Origin: Siccirubricoccus phaeus
Lineage (GTDB): Bacteria; Pseudomonadota; Alphaproteobacteria; Acetobacterales; Acetobacteraceae
Length of the DNA: 64,000 nt
Direction of reading: 5' to 3'
Assembly (NCBI RefSeq): GCF_008360935.1
Contig: NZ_SRXO01000027.1
Location: forward strand, 1-64,000
Shown: one piece after another, positions 30,727-39,965 of the stretch
Layout of the letters: each line of letters opens with the position of its first letter
How positions within the stretch are numbered: the stretch's first letter is position 1
Translations under genes and position numbers: made by a program
Notes under the pieces: generated by a model
What the model was told of the DNA's origin: nothing
Seen by the model: the letters and a program-made list of their open reading frames with translations, nothing else
Database searches by the model: none

Positions 30727-31310
30727 GGGTAGAGCGCCTCCACCCGCCAGCCATCGCCCTCGCGGTGGAAGACCTGCCGGTCATGCAACCGGAACTGCAT
30801 GTCCTGCCAGAACTCCATCCGGCGGGGGATCAGGCGGAAGCCGGACCAGAATTCCGGGCGCGGGATCTCGCCGAGGCCGAATTTCAGCGTGTATTCGGCG
30901 ACGGCCCTCTCCAGCGCAAAGCGGCTTTCCAGCGGGCGGGACTGCTTGCTGGCCCAGGCGCCGATCCGGCTGCCGCGGGCGCGGGAGGCGTAATAGGCAT
31001 CCGCCTCCACCGCGGTGACCGGCTCCACCCCGCCTTCCACCCGCACGCTGCGGTGCAGCGACTTCCAGTGGAAGCAGAGCGCGGCATTGGGATTGGCCGC
31101 CAGCTCCTGCCCCTTGCGGCTTTCGAGGTTGGTGTAGAAGACGAAGCCCCGCGCATCGGCGCCCTTCAGCAGCACCATGCGGGCGGAAGGAACGCCGTCC
31201 TTCGTCGCGGTGGCGAGGCAGACCGCATTCGGATCGTTCGGCTCCGTCTTCGTCGCCTCCGCCATCCAGGCCTCGAAACGGGCAATGGGGTCGGCGGCGC
31301 TGCTGCTCAT
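30723..31310 (-). CDS. pdxH: Pyridoxamine 5'-phosphate oxidase
   Basis: FMN enzyme that makes pyridoxal 5'-phosphate from pyridoxine or pyridoxamine phosphate. The protein has 195 residues, with [45 protein letters not shown]-like sequence and C-terminal [17 protein letters not shown] near the end, matching the family. The start at 31310 (MSSSAADP) is chosen because family similarity begins there; the open frame upstream overlaps fabI. It forms a two-gene minus-strand unit with the APH-like gene. fabI is divergent. Confidence 0.95.
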   Translation of the reverse strand: MSSSAADPIARFEAWMAEATKTEPNDPNAVCLATATKDGVPSARMVLLKGADARGFVFYTNLESRKGQELAANPNAALCFHWKSLHRSVRVEGGVEPVTAVEADAYYASRARGSRIGAWASKQSRPLESRFALERAVAEYTLKFGLGEIPRPEFWSGFRLIPRRMEFWQDMQFRLHDRQVFHREGDGWRVEALYP

Positions 31311-31415
31311 GGCGAGGATCCCGGAGCGGGTGGTGCGGGCCAGGTCCCCCTTGCCCGCCGGGCGGGGGTGTGCCACCACGACCGCCTCTCCGCAACAGCC
31401 CGGTTCCTTTCCCTC

Positions 31416-32249
31416 ATGCCCGACGCGCCGCTCGCAGACGCCCCCACCGGCACGCTCATGGCGGGCAAGCGCGGCCTCGTCATGGGCGTGGCCAATGACC
31501 GTTCCATCGCCTGGGGCATCGCCCGGGCGGTCGCGGCCCAGGGTGGGGAGGTAGCCTTCAGCTACCAGGGCGAGGCGCTGGAGAAGCGCGTGCGGCCGCT
31601 GGCGGAGAGCATCGGCGCCCGCCTGGTGCTGCCCTGCGACGTGACCGATGAGGCGAGCATCGACGCCCTGTTCGCTGCGCTGCAACAGGAATGGGGTGGG
31701 CTGGATTTCCTGGTGCATGCCATCGGCTTCGCCAACAAGGACTACCTCCGCGGCCGCTATCTGGACACGCCGCGGGACGTCTTCGCCCAGGCGCTGGACA
31801 TCTCCTGCTACTCCTTCGTCGCGGTCAGCCAGCGGGCGGTGCCGCTGATGCAGCCGGGCGGCAGCCTGCTGACGATGAGCTATCTGGGCGCCGAACGTGT
31901 CACCCCGCATTACAACGTGATGGGCGTGGCCAAGGCGGCGCTGGAGGCGAGCGTGCGCTACCTGGCGGCCGATCTCGGCACCGCCGGCATCCGGGTGAAT
32001 GCGATTTCCGCCGGGCCGATCCGGACGCTGGCGGCCAGCGGGATCGGCGATTTCCGCTACATCCTGAAATGGAACCAGCTCAACAGCCCGCTGCGCCGCA
32101 ACGTGACCATCGAGGAGGTGGGCGGGGCGGGGCTGTACCTGCTGAGCGACCTCGCCGCCGGGGTGACAGGCGAGGTGCATCATGTCGATTGCGGCTACCA
32201 TATCGTCGGCATGAAGAATCCGGACGCGCCGGATATCAGCACGGTGTGA
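31416..32249 (+). CDS. fabI: Enoyl-[acyl-carrier-protein] reductase (NADH)
   Basis: Final reductive step of each fatty-acid elongation cycle. The protein has 277 residues from ATG 31416: short-chain dehydrogenase fold with [18 protein letters not shown] at the cofactor site, [13 protein letters not shown], and the FabI-type catalytic pair Y166-x6-K173 (YNVMGVAK). A downstream ATG at 31458 ([10 protein letters not shown]) is an alternative and gives a more usual N-terminus. It is divergent from pdxH; the 105-base gap holds both promoters. Confidence 0.95.
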   Translation: MPDAPLADAPTGTLMAGKRGLVMGVANDRSIAWGIARAVAAQGGEVAFSYQGEALEKRVRPLAESIGARLVLPCDVTDEASIDALFAALQQEWGGLDFLVHAIGFANKDYLRGRYLDTPRDVFAQALDISCYSFVAVSQRAVPLMQPGGSLLTMSYLGAERVTPHYNVMGVAKAALEASVRYLAADLGTAGIRVNAISAGPIRTLAASGIGDFRYILKWNQLNSPLRRNVTIEEVGGAGLYLLSDLAAGVTGEVHHVDCGYHIVGMKNPDAPDISTV

Positions 32250-32281
32250 CAATGGGCGGCCGGATAGGCTAGGATCGGCCC

Positions 32282-32656
32282 ATGCCGGTGATCGCCCTGG
32301 ACACCCATGCGGTGGTGAAGGAGCTGCAGGCCGCAGGCTTCACCGAAGCCCAGGCGGAAGCGGTGACGCGCGCCGTGCGGAAGGGGCAGGAGATCGATTT
32401 CTCCGATCTGGCGACCAAGGCCGACCTGGCGGAGTTGCGGCAAGCGACGAAGGCCGATATTGCTGGGCTGCGGCACGAGCTCGATGCTCACCGCCAGGCC
32501 ACCAAGGCCGACATTGCGGAGCTGCGGCAAACGACCAAGGCCGATATCGCGGAACTCAAGGCCGATCTGCTGAAATGGGTCATCAGCGCCGTCGGGTTGC
32601 AGACCCTCGCTGTGCTCGGCACCCCCGTCGTGCTGACCCGCATCCTCCAGCACTGA
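32282..32656 (+). CDS. DUF1640-like coiled-coil protein with C-terminal membrane segment
   Basis: 124 residues. The N-terminal part ([21 protein letters not shown]) matches the start of the DUF1640 / CCDC90-type family. The middle is a predicted coiled coil of repeated 7-11 residue units ([33 protein letters not shown]). The C-terminus ([23 protein letters not shown]) is hydrophobic and could anchor it in the membrane. It starts at ATG 32282, 32 bases after fabI. The function is unknown. Confidence 0.8.
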   Translation: MPVIALDTHAVVKELQAAGFTEAQAEAVTRAVRKGQEIDFSDLATKADLAELRQATKADIAGLRHELDAHRQATKADIAELRQTTKADIAELKADLLKWVISAVGLQTLAVLGTPVVLTRILQH

Positions 32657-32670
32657 GCGGCAGCCGCCCC

Positions 32671-33777
32671 TTGTCCCATAATTCCTTCGGCCATCTCTTC
32701 CGCGTCACCACCTGGGGCGAATCCCATGGCCCCGCCATCGGCTGCGTGGTGGATGGCTGCCCGCCGCGCCTGCCGCTGACGGAAGCGGACATCCAGCCCT
32801 TCCTGGACCGCCGCCGCCCCGGCCAGTCCCGCTTCGTGACGCAGCGGCAGGAACCGGACCAGATCCGCATCCTCTCCGGGACCTTCGAGGGGGTGACGAC
32901 CGGTACCCCGATCGCCCTGCAGATCGAGAACACCGACCAGCGCAGCCGCGACTATGGCGAGATCAAGGACCGCTTCCGCCCCGGCCATGCCGACCTGACC
33001 TATGAGCTGAAATATGGCGTCCGTGACTATCGCGGCGGCGGTCGCTCCTCGGCGCGGGAGACCGCGATGCGCGTCGCCGCCGGCGCGGTGGCGCGCAAGG
33101 TGCTGGGGGCGGGCGTGACGATCCGCGGCGCCCTGGTGCAGATCGGCGCAGATAAGGTGGACCGCGCCGCCTGGGACTGGGCCGAGGTGGGCCGCAATGA
33201 ATTCTTCTGCCCCGATCCCGCCGCCGCCGCGCGCTGGGAGCAGGCGCTGCTCGCCGCCCGCAAATCCGGCTCCTCCCTCGGCGCGGTGATCGAGGTGGTG
33301 GCGGAGGGCGCGCCCCCCGGCCTCGGCGCGCCGATCTACGGCAAGCTGGATGCCGAGCTCGCCGCGGCGCTGATGAGCATCAATGCGGTGAAGGGCGTCG
33401 AGATCGGCGAGGGCTTCGCCGCCGCCGCCCTCTCCGGCGAAGCGAACGCGGACGAGATGCGCATGGGCAAACAGGGCGAGGTGGTGTTCGGCAGCAACCA
33501 TGCCGGCGGCATCCTCGGCGGCATCTCCACCGGCCAGCCCATCGTCGCGCGCTTCGCAGTGAAGCCCACCTCCTCCATCCTCACCCCGCGCGCCGCAGTG
33601 GACCGCTTCGGCCAGGAGGTCGAGGTGCAGACCAAGGGGCGGCACGACCCCTGCGTCGGCATCCGCGCCGTGCCGGTGGGGGAGGCGATGCTGGCCCTGG
33701 TGCTGGCGGACCATCTGCTGCGCCACCGCGCGCAGAACCCGGACGCGCCCGACCGCGCCCGCCTGCCGCGGAACTGA
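32671..33777 (+). CDS. aroC: Chorismate synthase
   Basis: Converts 5-enolpyruvylshikimate 3-phosphate to chorismate with reduced FMN. The protein has 368 residues from TTG 32671 ([20 protein letters not shown]), which contains the first family signature. [21 protein letters not shown] and the C-terminal [15 protein letters not shown] segment are also present. The TTG is chosen because the family N-terminus starts exactly there; a longer frame would overlap the preceding gene. It lies 14 bases after the DUF1640-like gene and converges on the metalloprotease gene. Confidence 0.96.
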   Translation: MSHNSFGHLFRVTTWGESHGPAIGCVVDGCPPRLPLTEADIQPFLDRRRPGQSRFVTQRQEPDQIRILSGTFEGVTTGTPIALQIENTDQRSRDYGEIKDRFRPGHADLTYELKYGVRDYRGGGRSSARETAMRVAAGAVARKVLGAGVTIRGALVQIGADKVDRAAWDWAEVGRNEFFCPDPAAAARWEQALLAARKSGSSLGAVIEVVAEGAPPGLGAPIYGKLDAELAAALMSINAVKGVEIGEGFAAAALSGEANADEMRMGKQGEVVFGSNHAGGILGGISTGQPIVARFAVKPTSSILTPRAAVDRFGQEVEVQTKGRHDPCVGIRAVPVGEAMLALVLADHLLRHRAQNPDAPDRARLPRN

Positions 33778-33792
33778 CGCATCGCCGCCGCT

Positions 33793-35961
33793 TCAGGCCA
33801 GCAGCACATCCCCGGCCGAGAGGCTGGTGACGCCGTTCAGCACGACCCCATCCCCCTGGCCGAGATCGAGCGCGCCATTGCCGCCCGCCACGGTGAAGCC
33901 CGCCAGCACCTCGGCCAGGCTGCCGAAGCCCAGGCCGATGAGCAGCAGCTTGTCCGTGCCCGCAGCGAAATCGCCCACCACATCGGCGCCGGTGCCGCGG
34001 CGGAAGGCGAAGACATCCGCCCCCGCCTCGCCGAACAGCAGGTCATTGCCCGCGCCGCCATCCAGCGTGTCATTGCCCGCCCCGCCCAGCAGGTAATTCG
34101 CCGCCGCGTTGCCGGTCAGCGCGTTGCCCAGCGCATTGCCGGCGCCGAAGGCGGTGCTGCCCAGCAGCACCAGCGCCTCGACATTCTCCGGCAGGGAATA
34201 GCCGCCACCCGGGATGGCGGCCTGGACCGTGTCGCTGCCCTCGCCCGGCTGCTCGACGACCAGGTCGCCCGCCGAATCCACGAGGAAGAGGTCGTCGCCC
34301 GCCTCGCCAAAGAGCTGGTCGGCCTCGCCGAACCCGCTGGCGCCGTCCAGCGTGTCATTGCCGGCGCCGCCCACCAGCAGGTCGAAGGCGGCATCGCTGC
34401 CGCCGGAAAGGCTGTCATCGCCCGCCTCGCCCTGCAGCACATCGGCATCGGCGCCACCGAGCAGGGTGTCGTTGCCGGCGCCGCCGAACAGCGAGTCGAG
34501 GCCGGCCTCGCCCTCCAGCCGGTCATCGCCCTCGGCGCCATGGAGCACGTCTGCGCCCGCATCGCCGCGCAGCACATCCGCGCCGCCCCAGCCCACCAGC
34601 ATGTTGTCGCCCTCATTGCCGATGAGGCTGTTGGCCAACTCGTTGCCCACGCCGGAGATGCCACCGGTGCCGGCCGCCAGGGCCAGGTTCTCCACCCAGG
34701 CGGAGAGGTAGAGGCCGACCGAGCTGGTCACGCCATCCGTGCCGCCGCCCGCCTCCTCGATGACCAGGTCGCCCGGGTCGTCCACCAGGAACCAGTCATC
34801 GCCGGCACCGCCCACCAGGCTGTCAGCCCCCCCGCCGCCATTCAGCGTATCGGGCCCGGCGCCGCCTTCCAGCGTGTCATTGCCGGCATTGCCCTCCAGC
34901 CAATTCGCCACGTCATTGCCGACGATGCCGTCATTGCCGACGCCGCCCCGGGCATTCTCGATCACCGCGCCGAAGGCGATGGCCAGGTTGTCCACCCCGT
35001 CATAGCTCGGGGTCGGCACGGCCGTGGCCCAGGCGGGAATCTCGAGGTGCCGCTCGGCCTCGGTCAGCCGCATCGCGATGCTGCTGAAATGCCCGTCGCG
35101 CAGGTCGATGCGGCTCGGCAGCACCTGGTTGCTGGTGTCGATGGTGTCGATGCCGCCGCCATCCCAGATGGTCTCGAACAGCGGGGCATTCGTGGCCCAG
35201 CCATAGAAGGTGGCGCCGGCATTGGTCGCCGTGTTGGCGCCGTAGAGATACTGCATGGCCGCGATGTCGTAGAGCATCGGCCCGCTCGGATAGAGCGTCC
35301 CCGTCACCCAGCTATAGGCGGAGGCATCGCCGGTGACGGTGACGATGCCGAGATTCTCCGGAATGGCGTAGGCCATGACGCTGGTACGCAGCGTGGCCTC
35401 CGCCGGGGGCAACGGGTCGGCGCCGTCCTGCGGGTGCTGCAGGCCCAGCGCATGGCCGATCTCATGCACCAGCACCTCATAGCCATAGGCGCCGGACGTC
35501 ATCACGCCGTTCTCCGGCGCGTCGTTGATATAGATGTCGCCCATCCAGGGCACGGCGTTGTAGCCGGTGACGGTATTGGTCGCGGGGTTGTAGGTATAGG
35601 CGAAGCTCGGCGGGAAGGCGTAGCCGCCGCGATCCGCCATGCTTTCCTGGCCGAAGCGGAGCTGGCCGCCACCGCCGTCATCCGCCACTTCGGTGAAGGT
35701 GAGGTTCGCCACCGCCGCCCAGGCCGCCAGCGCCCGCCGCGCCCCGTCCTGCAACGCCGCGGTGAAGGGGACGAAGCCCGGATGGATGTCCGGGCTTTCA
35801 TACTCCGGCACCGTCGCCATGAAGCTGTAGGTGAGGCTGACGGCGGTGCCGAGGCCAACACTCAGCGCAAGGTCGGTGCCCGCCGCCAGGGGAAAATTCC
35901 ACCTTGTCGAGGTCCCGCCATCCTCCAGCAGGTAGAGAAGAGGGTCAAAGGCTGCCATCAT
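33793..35961 (-). CDS. Secreted serralysin-like metalloprotease with RTX repeats
   Basis: 722 residues. The N-terminal domain holds the zinc motif HEIGHALGLQH (from His166) and a following SVMAY Met-turn, the M10B (serralysin) signature. From about residue 340 to 690 run nonapeptide-type calcium-binding repeats (GGAGNDTL, GGADADVL, GEAGDDSL and variants) in several blocks. There is no N-terminal signal peptide, as expected for type I secretion by a C-terminal signal. ABC/MFP/TolC export genes are not in the window. Start 35961 or 35952 (second Met). Likely an extracellular, calcium-dependent protease. Confidence 0.92.
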   Translation of the reverse strand: MMAAFDPLLYLLEDGGTSTRWNFPLAAGTDLALSVGLGTAVSLTYSFMATVPEYESPDIHPGFVPFTAALQDGARRALAAWAAVANLTFTEVADDGGGGQLRFGQESMADRGGYAFPPSFAYTYNPATNTVTGYNAVPWMGDIYINDAPENGVMTSGAYGYEVLVHEIGHALGLQHPQDGADPLPPAEATLRTSVMAYAIPENLGIVTVTGDASAYSWVTGTLYPSGPMLYDIAAMQYLYGANTATNAGATFYGWATNAPLFETIWDGGGIDTIDTSNQVLPSRIDLRDGHFSSIAMRLTEAERHLEIPAWATAVPTPSYDGVDNLAIAFGAVIENARGGVGNDGIVGNDVANWLEGNAGNDTLEGGAGPDTLNGGGGADSLVGGAGDDWFLVDDPGDLVIEEAGGGTDGVTSSVGLYLSAWVENLALAAGTGGISGVGNELANSLIGNEGDNMLVGWGGADVLRGDAGADVLHGAEGDDRLEGEAGLDSLFGGAGNDTLLGGADADVLQGEAGDDSLSGGSDAAFDLLVGGAGNDTLDGASGFGEADQLFGEAGDDLFLVDSAGDLVVEQPGEGSDTVQAAIPGGGYSLPENVEALVLLGSTAFGAGNALGNALTGNAAANYLLGGAGNDTLDGGAGNDLLFGEAGADVFAFRRGTGADVVGDFAAGTDKLLLIGLGFGSLAEVLAGFTVAGGNGALDLGQGDGVVLNGVTSLSAGDVLLA

Positions 35962-36097
35962 CGCTGCTCCACCGACCGGGCGAGACTAAACCGCCTCCCC
36001 CAAGATTCGGTTGCCTGGCCCGACAAAACGGCGCTTGACGGCCATGCCGCCTTGGCGCTTTTCGGGCGGACGGAATTCCCCGAAGGAGAGCTGGCCC

Positions 36098-37312
36098 ATG
36101 TCGCGTGCCAGGCCATCCGCGAGACCAGGTCCGGAACCGGGCCCCTTGGCAGCCTTCATCGCGCTCTGCGGCGATGCCGCCTGGGCCGGGCGGATGGCGG
36201 CGCTGAGTGCCCAGGGCCAGCCAGGCTCGCTCACCGCGCGTGCCGCGCAGCACCGTCACGCCCTGGAACTCGCCTTGGCGCGCATGGCGGATGGCCGCGC
36301 CCTGGCCCGCGCCGCCCCGGCGGAGAAGCGGCTCTGCGGCTTTGCCCGCGACCTGGTGGCCCTGGCCGAGACCTTGCCGCCCGCGGCGCGCGAGAGGCTG
36401 CGGGCCCGGCTGCTGGCCGGGCTGAGCGGGGAGGCAACCCTGCTGCCCCTGTTCCATCTGCTGCGCACCGCCGCCCGGCTGCGGGAGCAGGGCTTCGAAC
36501 TGCGCTTCGACGGGCTGGCGGAGGATGCGCCCTATGATCTGCTCGCCCAGCGCGGCGGGGCGGTGGCCGAGGTGGTGTGCGAGACCGTCTCCGCCGAGGA
36601 GGGCCGGCCGGTGCATCGCGGCGACTGGTTCGCCCTGGTGGACCGCATCCATCCCGAATTGCAGACCTGGCTGGCGGCGCATCCCGGCCGCTATCTGCTG
36701 AAGCTGACCCTGCCGGAGGGGATTTCCGGCCCGGACCAGCTGGCCGGGCTGCAGCGCCGGATCAGCGAGATGCTGACCGCCGAGAAGCGCCAGGATGCCG
36801 GGGCACAGGCGATCCTGAAGCTCGATCCGCTGGTCCTGGCCGGGGCGCAATTACAGGACGCGGCGGGCGGGCTGCCGGCACGGCTGCGGCAGATCTTCGG
36901 GCATGAGGCGCATCTGGCCGTCACCACCGATGCCAGCAGCCGCAGCGTCTTCGCCATGGCCGCCCGGGCGGGGCGGGAGAACGAGATCAGCGGCGCGGTC
37001 TGCCGCCATTTGACCGGCACGGCGGAACGCCGGCTGAGCGGCAAGCACCCGGCCATCCTTGCCGTCTTCCTGGAGGAGCTGGAGCGCGGCGAATGGCGCG
37101 CGCTGCGGGAGGATCTGCAATTGGAAGGCGCGGTGCGGCGCTGGTTCACCACCCCCCCGGCGAGCGAGGTGGTGGCGGTCTCCTGCACCTCCCGGTTCGA
37201 GATGTTCGGGGCGGCGGACGCGGCGGGTGAAGGCGAGCTGCGCTTCCGCAACCCAAGGCATCCGGCGGCGAAGCATCCGGGCCTTTCGCCGGCTGTTCTC
37301 TCTTCCTTGTGA
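36098..37312 (+). CDS. Conserved-looking protein of unknown function
   Basis: 404 residues from ATG 36098, preceded by a good ribosome site (AAGGAGAG); the longer frame from 36011 is less likely. There is no signal peptide or membrane segment. The sequence is helix-rich with a mixed Arg/Glu/Leu composition in the first half (RAAPAEKRLCGFARDLVAL). The second half shows regular alternating hydrophobics (GGAVAEVVCETVSAEEGRPV, RYLLKLTLPEG), which suggests a globular cytosolic protein. I recognise no family. It is divergent from the metalloprotease gene. Confidence 0.75.
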   Translation: MSRARPSARPGPEPGPLAAFIALCGDAAWAGRMAALSAQGQPGSLTARAAQHRHALELALARMADGRALARAAPAEKRLCGFARDLVALAETLPPAARERLRARLLAGLSGEATLLPLFHLLRTAARLREQGFELRFDGLAEDAPYDLLAQRGGAVAEVVCETVSAEEGRPVHRGDWFALVDRIHPELQTWLAAHPGRYLLKLTLPEGISGPDQLAGLQRRISEMLTAEKRQDAGAQAILKLDPLVLAGAQLQDAAGGLPARLRQIFGHEAHLAVTTDASSRSVFAMAARAGRENEISGAVCRHLTGTAERRLSGKHPAILAVFLEELERGEWRALREDLQLEGAVRRWFTTPPASEVVAVSCTSRFEMFGAADAAGEGELRFRNPRHPAAKHPGLSPAVLSSL

Positions 37313-37402
37313 TCGGCCTCCTTTCGGCTTCATAGCGGCAACCGGCTGATTTCTGCCACGTTTTCCGGCGGGAATCACCGTCGCCGAAGTATGGGGACCA
37401 GG

Positions 37403-37546
37403 ATGAGCGAAGCCGAGATGGACGCGAAGCTGGCCGAGTTGGACCAGCTACTGAATGACCCTGACACGCGCATGGACCCCGACCGGGTCTGGGCCCTGCT
37501 GGCCGAGCTCAGCGGGGCGCGACTGCCGCAGATGGCGGGGTGTTGA
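37403..37546 (+). CDS. Small acidic protein (47 aa) of unknown function
   Basis: ATG 37403 (MSEAEMDAKLAELDQLLND) to TGA 37544-37546. Acidic and helix-forming, it vaguely recalls the N-terminal helix of peptide-chain release factor 1 (LxxLLxDP pattern), but no function can be assigned. The ribosome site GGGGACCAGG is upstream. A family C repeat begins around its stop codon. The coding character (Asp/Glu/Leu, third-position GC) supports a real gene, but length alone would not. Confidence 0.55.
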   Translation: MSEAEMDAKLAELDQLLNDPDTRMDPDRVWALLAELSGARLPQMAGC

Positions 37547-37549
37547 GGG

Positions 37550-37695
37550 AGCGCCCTGCCCTCCCCACCCGCAAAGGGCCGAATGGCCCCTTGAATCCCC
37601 AGGTTTGGAGCCGACGGACCAGCCGCAACCTCATGGTTTCCAAAGGCCCTTCGGCCTTTGGCCGGGTGAGCCCGAGAGGGGCAAAGCCCCTCTCG
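37550..37695. repeat. Intergenic repeat, family C copy 2, with two hairpins
   Basis: A diverged copy of the 18904-19050 sequence. The hairpins are CCAAAGGCC/GGCCTTTGG (37640-37648 with 37653-37661, loop CTTC) and a perfect 10-bp stem, CGAGAGGGGC/GCCCCTCTCG (37673-37682 with 37686-37695, loop AAA). It lies between a + gene and a - gene that converge, so it may also serve as a terminator. Confidence 0.65.
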
Positions 37696-37698
37696 AAA

Positions 37699-38226
37699 TC
37701 ACCGTCCCCGCACCATTCCCCTGAACACCCCGTCCCGCCGCACCAGCGCGTGGAACAGCGCCGCGCCCAGATGCAGCAGCACGGTGAGGAACAGCAGGTA
37801 GCCGAGCCAGCCATGCGCCGCCCGCAGCAGGGCGTAGAGCGCGGGGCTCACCGGCAGGATCGCCGGCAGCACCAGGCCCGGCGTGAGCACCACAGGGTAT
37901 CCCGCCGCGGACAGCATGCCCCAGCCCAGCAGCGGCATGGCCAGCATCAGCGCGTAGAGTGCGACATGCGAGGCATGCGCCCCGGCCTTCTGCCACCCCG
38001 GCAGGTCCGCCGGCAGGGAAGGCGCGCCATGGCGCAGCCGCAGCCCGATGCGCAGCACCACCAGCAGCAGCAACGCGATGCCGAGCGGCTTGTGGATCGC
38101 CACCAGCCCGGCATAGCCAGTGACCGAGGCGACCATCGCCACGCCGATGAACAGCATGGCAAGGATCAGTGCCGCCATCAGCCAGTGCACGCCCCGCTGC
38201 AGCGGGGTGAAGCCGCGCCCGCTCAT
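37699..38226 (-). CDS. Cytochrome b561 family protein
   Basis: 175 residues with four hydrophobic segments and spaced histidines for two b haems: HWLM near the N-terminus, IHKPLG, ASHVALY and LLHLGAALFH. It is predicted to be an inner-membrane di-haem electron carrier, possibly oxidising quinol. ATG 38226 overlaps the stop of the upstream catalase-like gene (ATGA). The two are therefore co-translated, and the cytochrome may pass electrons to or from the peroxidase. Confidence 0.9.
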   Translation of the reverse strand: MSGRGFTPLQRGVHWLMAALILAMLFIGVAMVASVTGYAGLVAIHKPLGIALLLLVVLRIGLRLRHGAPSLPADLPGWQKAGAHASHVALYALMLAMPLLGWGMLSAAGYPVVLTPGLVLPAILPVSPALYALLRAAHGWLGYLLFLTVLLHLGAALFHALVRRDGVFRGMVRGR

Positions 38227-39326
38227 CTTCCGGCCCCCGGGCCATGTGCCAGGGCGGGCACCTGCCCCAGCTCCGCCTGCCGCCGCAGATAGGACGCGGC
38301 ATAGGCCGGGGAGCGCGCCAGCAGGATGGGATCGCGCGAGGGCTCGATGCCGGCGGGCAGGACCAGCGGGTCGTAATTCACGTCCCGGCAGGGGCCGCTC
38401 GCCTCCTCCTCCGCCTGCTCCACCACCAGCGTGCCGAGCGTGACCTGCTCGCGATCCTCCGGCCAGGCGCGGGTGGAATCCTCGACGGGGTCACCGGGGG
38501 CGGCGAAGCGCGCCACCATCCGCCAGCGCAGCATGCCCTGGCGCAGCCGCGCCTCCAGGTCCCGGCTCAGGAAATCCGGGCCCATCGCCTGCAGCTCGGC
38601 CGGCGTCCTCGGCTCCGGCGGCACCGTCCCCAGCACGGACCAGCGCACCGCGCGCCTTGTGCCTGCCGCATCGACGAAATAGAAGGCGTTGAGCCCGTGG
38701 TAATCCTCCTCCGCATAGCTCGGCGTCCAGGGTGCGGAGCGGGCCCAGGCGAGGAAGGGCTGCATCTCCGGATGGGCGCTGACGAAGCGCGGCGTCGCCT
38801 GCGGGTCCAGCGGCCTGCCGGTCGCCTTGTCCACCCGGCCGGCCAGCGTCAGCTCGTAGAAGGCCTCCAGCGTCGCCACCGGGAAGACCGGCAGGTTGTT
38901 CATGCCGGTGCGCCATTCCTGCCCGTCCGGCGCAATGATGCGCAGCGCCATGCTGCGCACCCGGCCGCCGCTGGCATCCGGCGCCGCCGGATCGCCCGTG
39001 GCAATGGCGAGGCGGCCGACCACCGGATAGCGCCCGGCCGCCAGCATCGGCGCGGTGGAATAGCGCGCCCCCTCGCCGCTTGCCTCGAAGCTGCCGGTGA
39101 AGCAGATGCCCTTGGCGTGGTTGCGCCGGTGGCCGGTGGGGTCGCCGCCGCGCTCGCCCAGCGCGTCGACGATGCGGCCGGGGGTCAGCCGGCCGGGACT
39201 CAGCCACCCCCCGGCATAGGCGAAGCTGGCGCCGAGCGCGCCGAGCACCACGCCGATGGCGGCCAGCCGGCCATACAGGGCGGGCGGGCGCCGCGGCGGC
39301 GCCGGCTCGGGGGAAATATCCGTCAT
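38223..39326 (-). CDS. Catalase-family peroxidase, membrane-anchored or exported
   Basis: 367 residues. An N-terminal hydrophobic segment (YGRLAAIGVVLGALGASFAYAGG, about 22-44) is followed by a short catalase-fold domain: the distal histidine region GHRRNHAKGICFTGSFEA and, near the C-terminus, NYDPLVLPAGIEPS, the proximal tyrosine-type haem ligand segment. It is shorter than true catalases (about 480-700), as in the SrpA-type peroxidases. The start at 39326 (MTDISPEP) is chosen because upstream sequence is not family-like. Haem binding and peroxide use are inferred. Confidence 0.88.
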   Translation of the reverse strand: MTDISPEPAPPRRPPALYGRLAAIGVVLGALGASFAYAGGWLSPGRLTPGRIVDALGERGGDPTGHRRNHAKGICFTGSFEASGEGARYSTAPMLAAGRYPVVGRLAIATGDPAAPDASGGRVRSMALRIIAPDGQEWRTGMNNLPVFPVATLEAFYELTLAGRVDKATGRPLDPQATPRFVSAHPEMQPFLAWARSAPWTPSYAEEDYHGLNAFYFVDAAGTRRAVRWSVLGTVPPEPRTPAELQAMGPDFLSRDLEARLRQGMLRWRMVARFAAPGDPVEDSTRAWPEDREQVTLGTLVVEQAEEEASGPCRDVNYDPLVLPAGIEPSRDPILLARSPAYAASYLRRQAELGQVPALAHGPGAGR

Positions 39327-39588
39327 GCAATGCTCCTGGCCCGGCATGGGCGTGTGACGTGTCCCGGGAAGCCAGGCGGCGAGGCCATTCGGTCGCTGCC
39401 ACGGGACGGGGGAGTTCTTCGCGCCATGGCATGCTCGGGTTACGGGCAGGGCTGGATGAGCGTTCGATAATCCATTGGATGAATGGGGCCCATCTGCAGC
39501 GGATATTGGGCAGGGCACGCAGCGAGGGGCATCTTCCGGGCCAAGGCGAGGGCGCAACGCCCCGCAGGAACCCCACGGAGACAGTACG
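39327..39588. promoter_or_regulatory. Divergent gap between catalase-like and small secreted genes
   Basis: 262 bases holding both promoters; no gene or clear box is seen. A slightly AT-richer patch (CGTTCGATAATCCATTGG, about 39462-39479) is the best place for the + strand promoter. Confidence 0.25.
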
Positions 39589-39861
39589 ATGTTCAGCAAG
39601 CTGATCCTCGCTTCCGCCCTGGCCCTCTCCACCTTCGGCGCGGCCCAGGCCGCGGGCCCCCGCCTGGTCGGCGGCGGCGAGAACGGGCAGGTGGTGTATG
39701 ACGCGCCGTCCATGAATCTCGCCGGCGGCGGCGTGGCGGCGGTGACCGGCGGCGGCGCCGACCTGACCTACACCCATGACGCCACGAGCGGCGCGCAACG
39801 GCCGGCCGGCGCTGCCATGCTGATCGGCGGCGGCAAGGACGCGCAGGTGGTCCGCGGCTGA
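39589..39861 (+). CDS. Small secreted protein of unknown function
   Basis: 90 residues with a cleavable signal peptide: MFSKLILASALALSTFGAAQA-A. The mature part is Gly, Ala and Val rich. It contains a twice-repeated motif, GGGENGQVVYD near its start and GGGKDAQVVRG at the end, with another GGG block between. The start at 39589 follows CACGGAG; a longer upstream frame is ignored because the signal peptide starts here. I recognise no family. A periplasmic or secreted location is inferred from the signal. Confidence 0.75.
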   Translation: MFSKLILASALALSTFGAAQAAGPRLVGGGENGQVVYDAPSMNLAGGGVAAVTGGGADLTYTHDATSGAQRPAGAAMLIGGGKDAQVVRG

Positions 39862-39930
39862 CGGGCGGGGCTCCGCCCCCATGCCTCCAGCAGCGGCGCT
39901 GCCCATCGGCGGCAGCGCCGCCACCCCCGG

Positions 39931-39952
39931 CCGGGAGGAAGGCTCCTCCCGG
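39931..39952. terminator. Hairpin between convergent genes
   Basis: A perfect 9-bp stem, CCGGGAGGA (39931-39939) with TCCTCCCGG (39944-39952), loop AGGC, lies in the gap between the small secreted protein (+) and the phosphotriesterase-like gene (-). A shorter stem, GGGCGG/CCGCCC, lies at 39863-39878. A bidirectional terminator is inferred; there is no T run. Confidence 0.5.
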
Positions 39953-39965
39953 ACCCTGCCCCGAA

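Noticed and set aside
34000-34950. Repetitive DNA in the metalloprotease gene considered as a separate repeat
   Set aside because: It encodes RTX calcium-binding nonapeptides; the repetition is explained by the protein.
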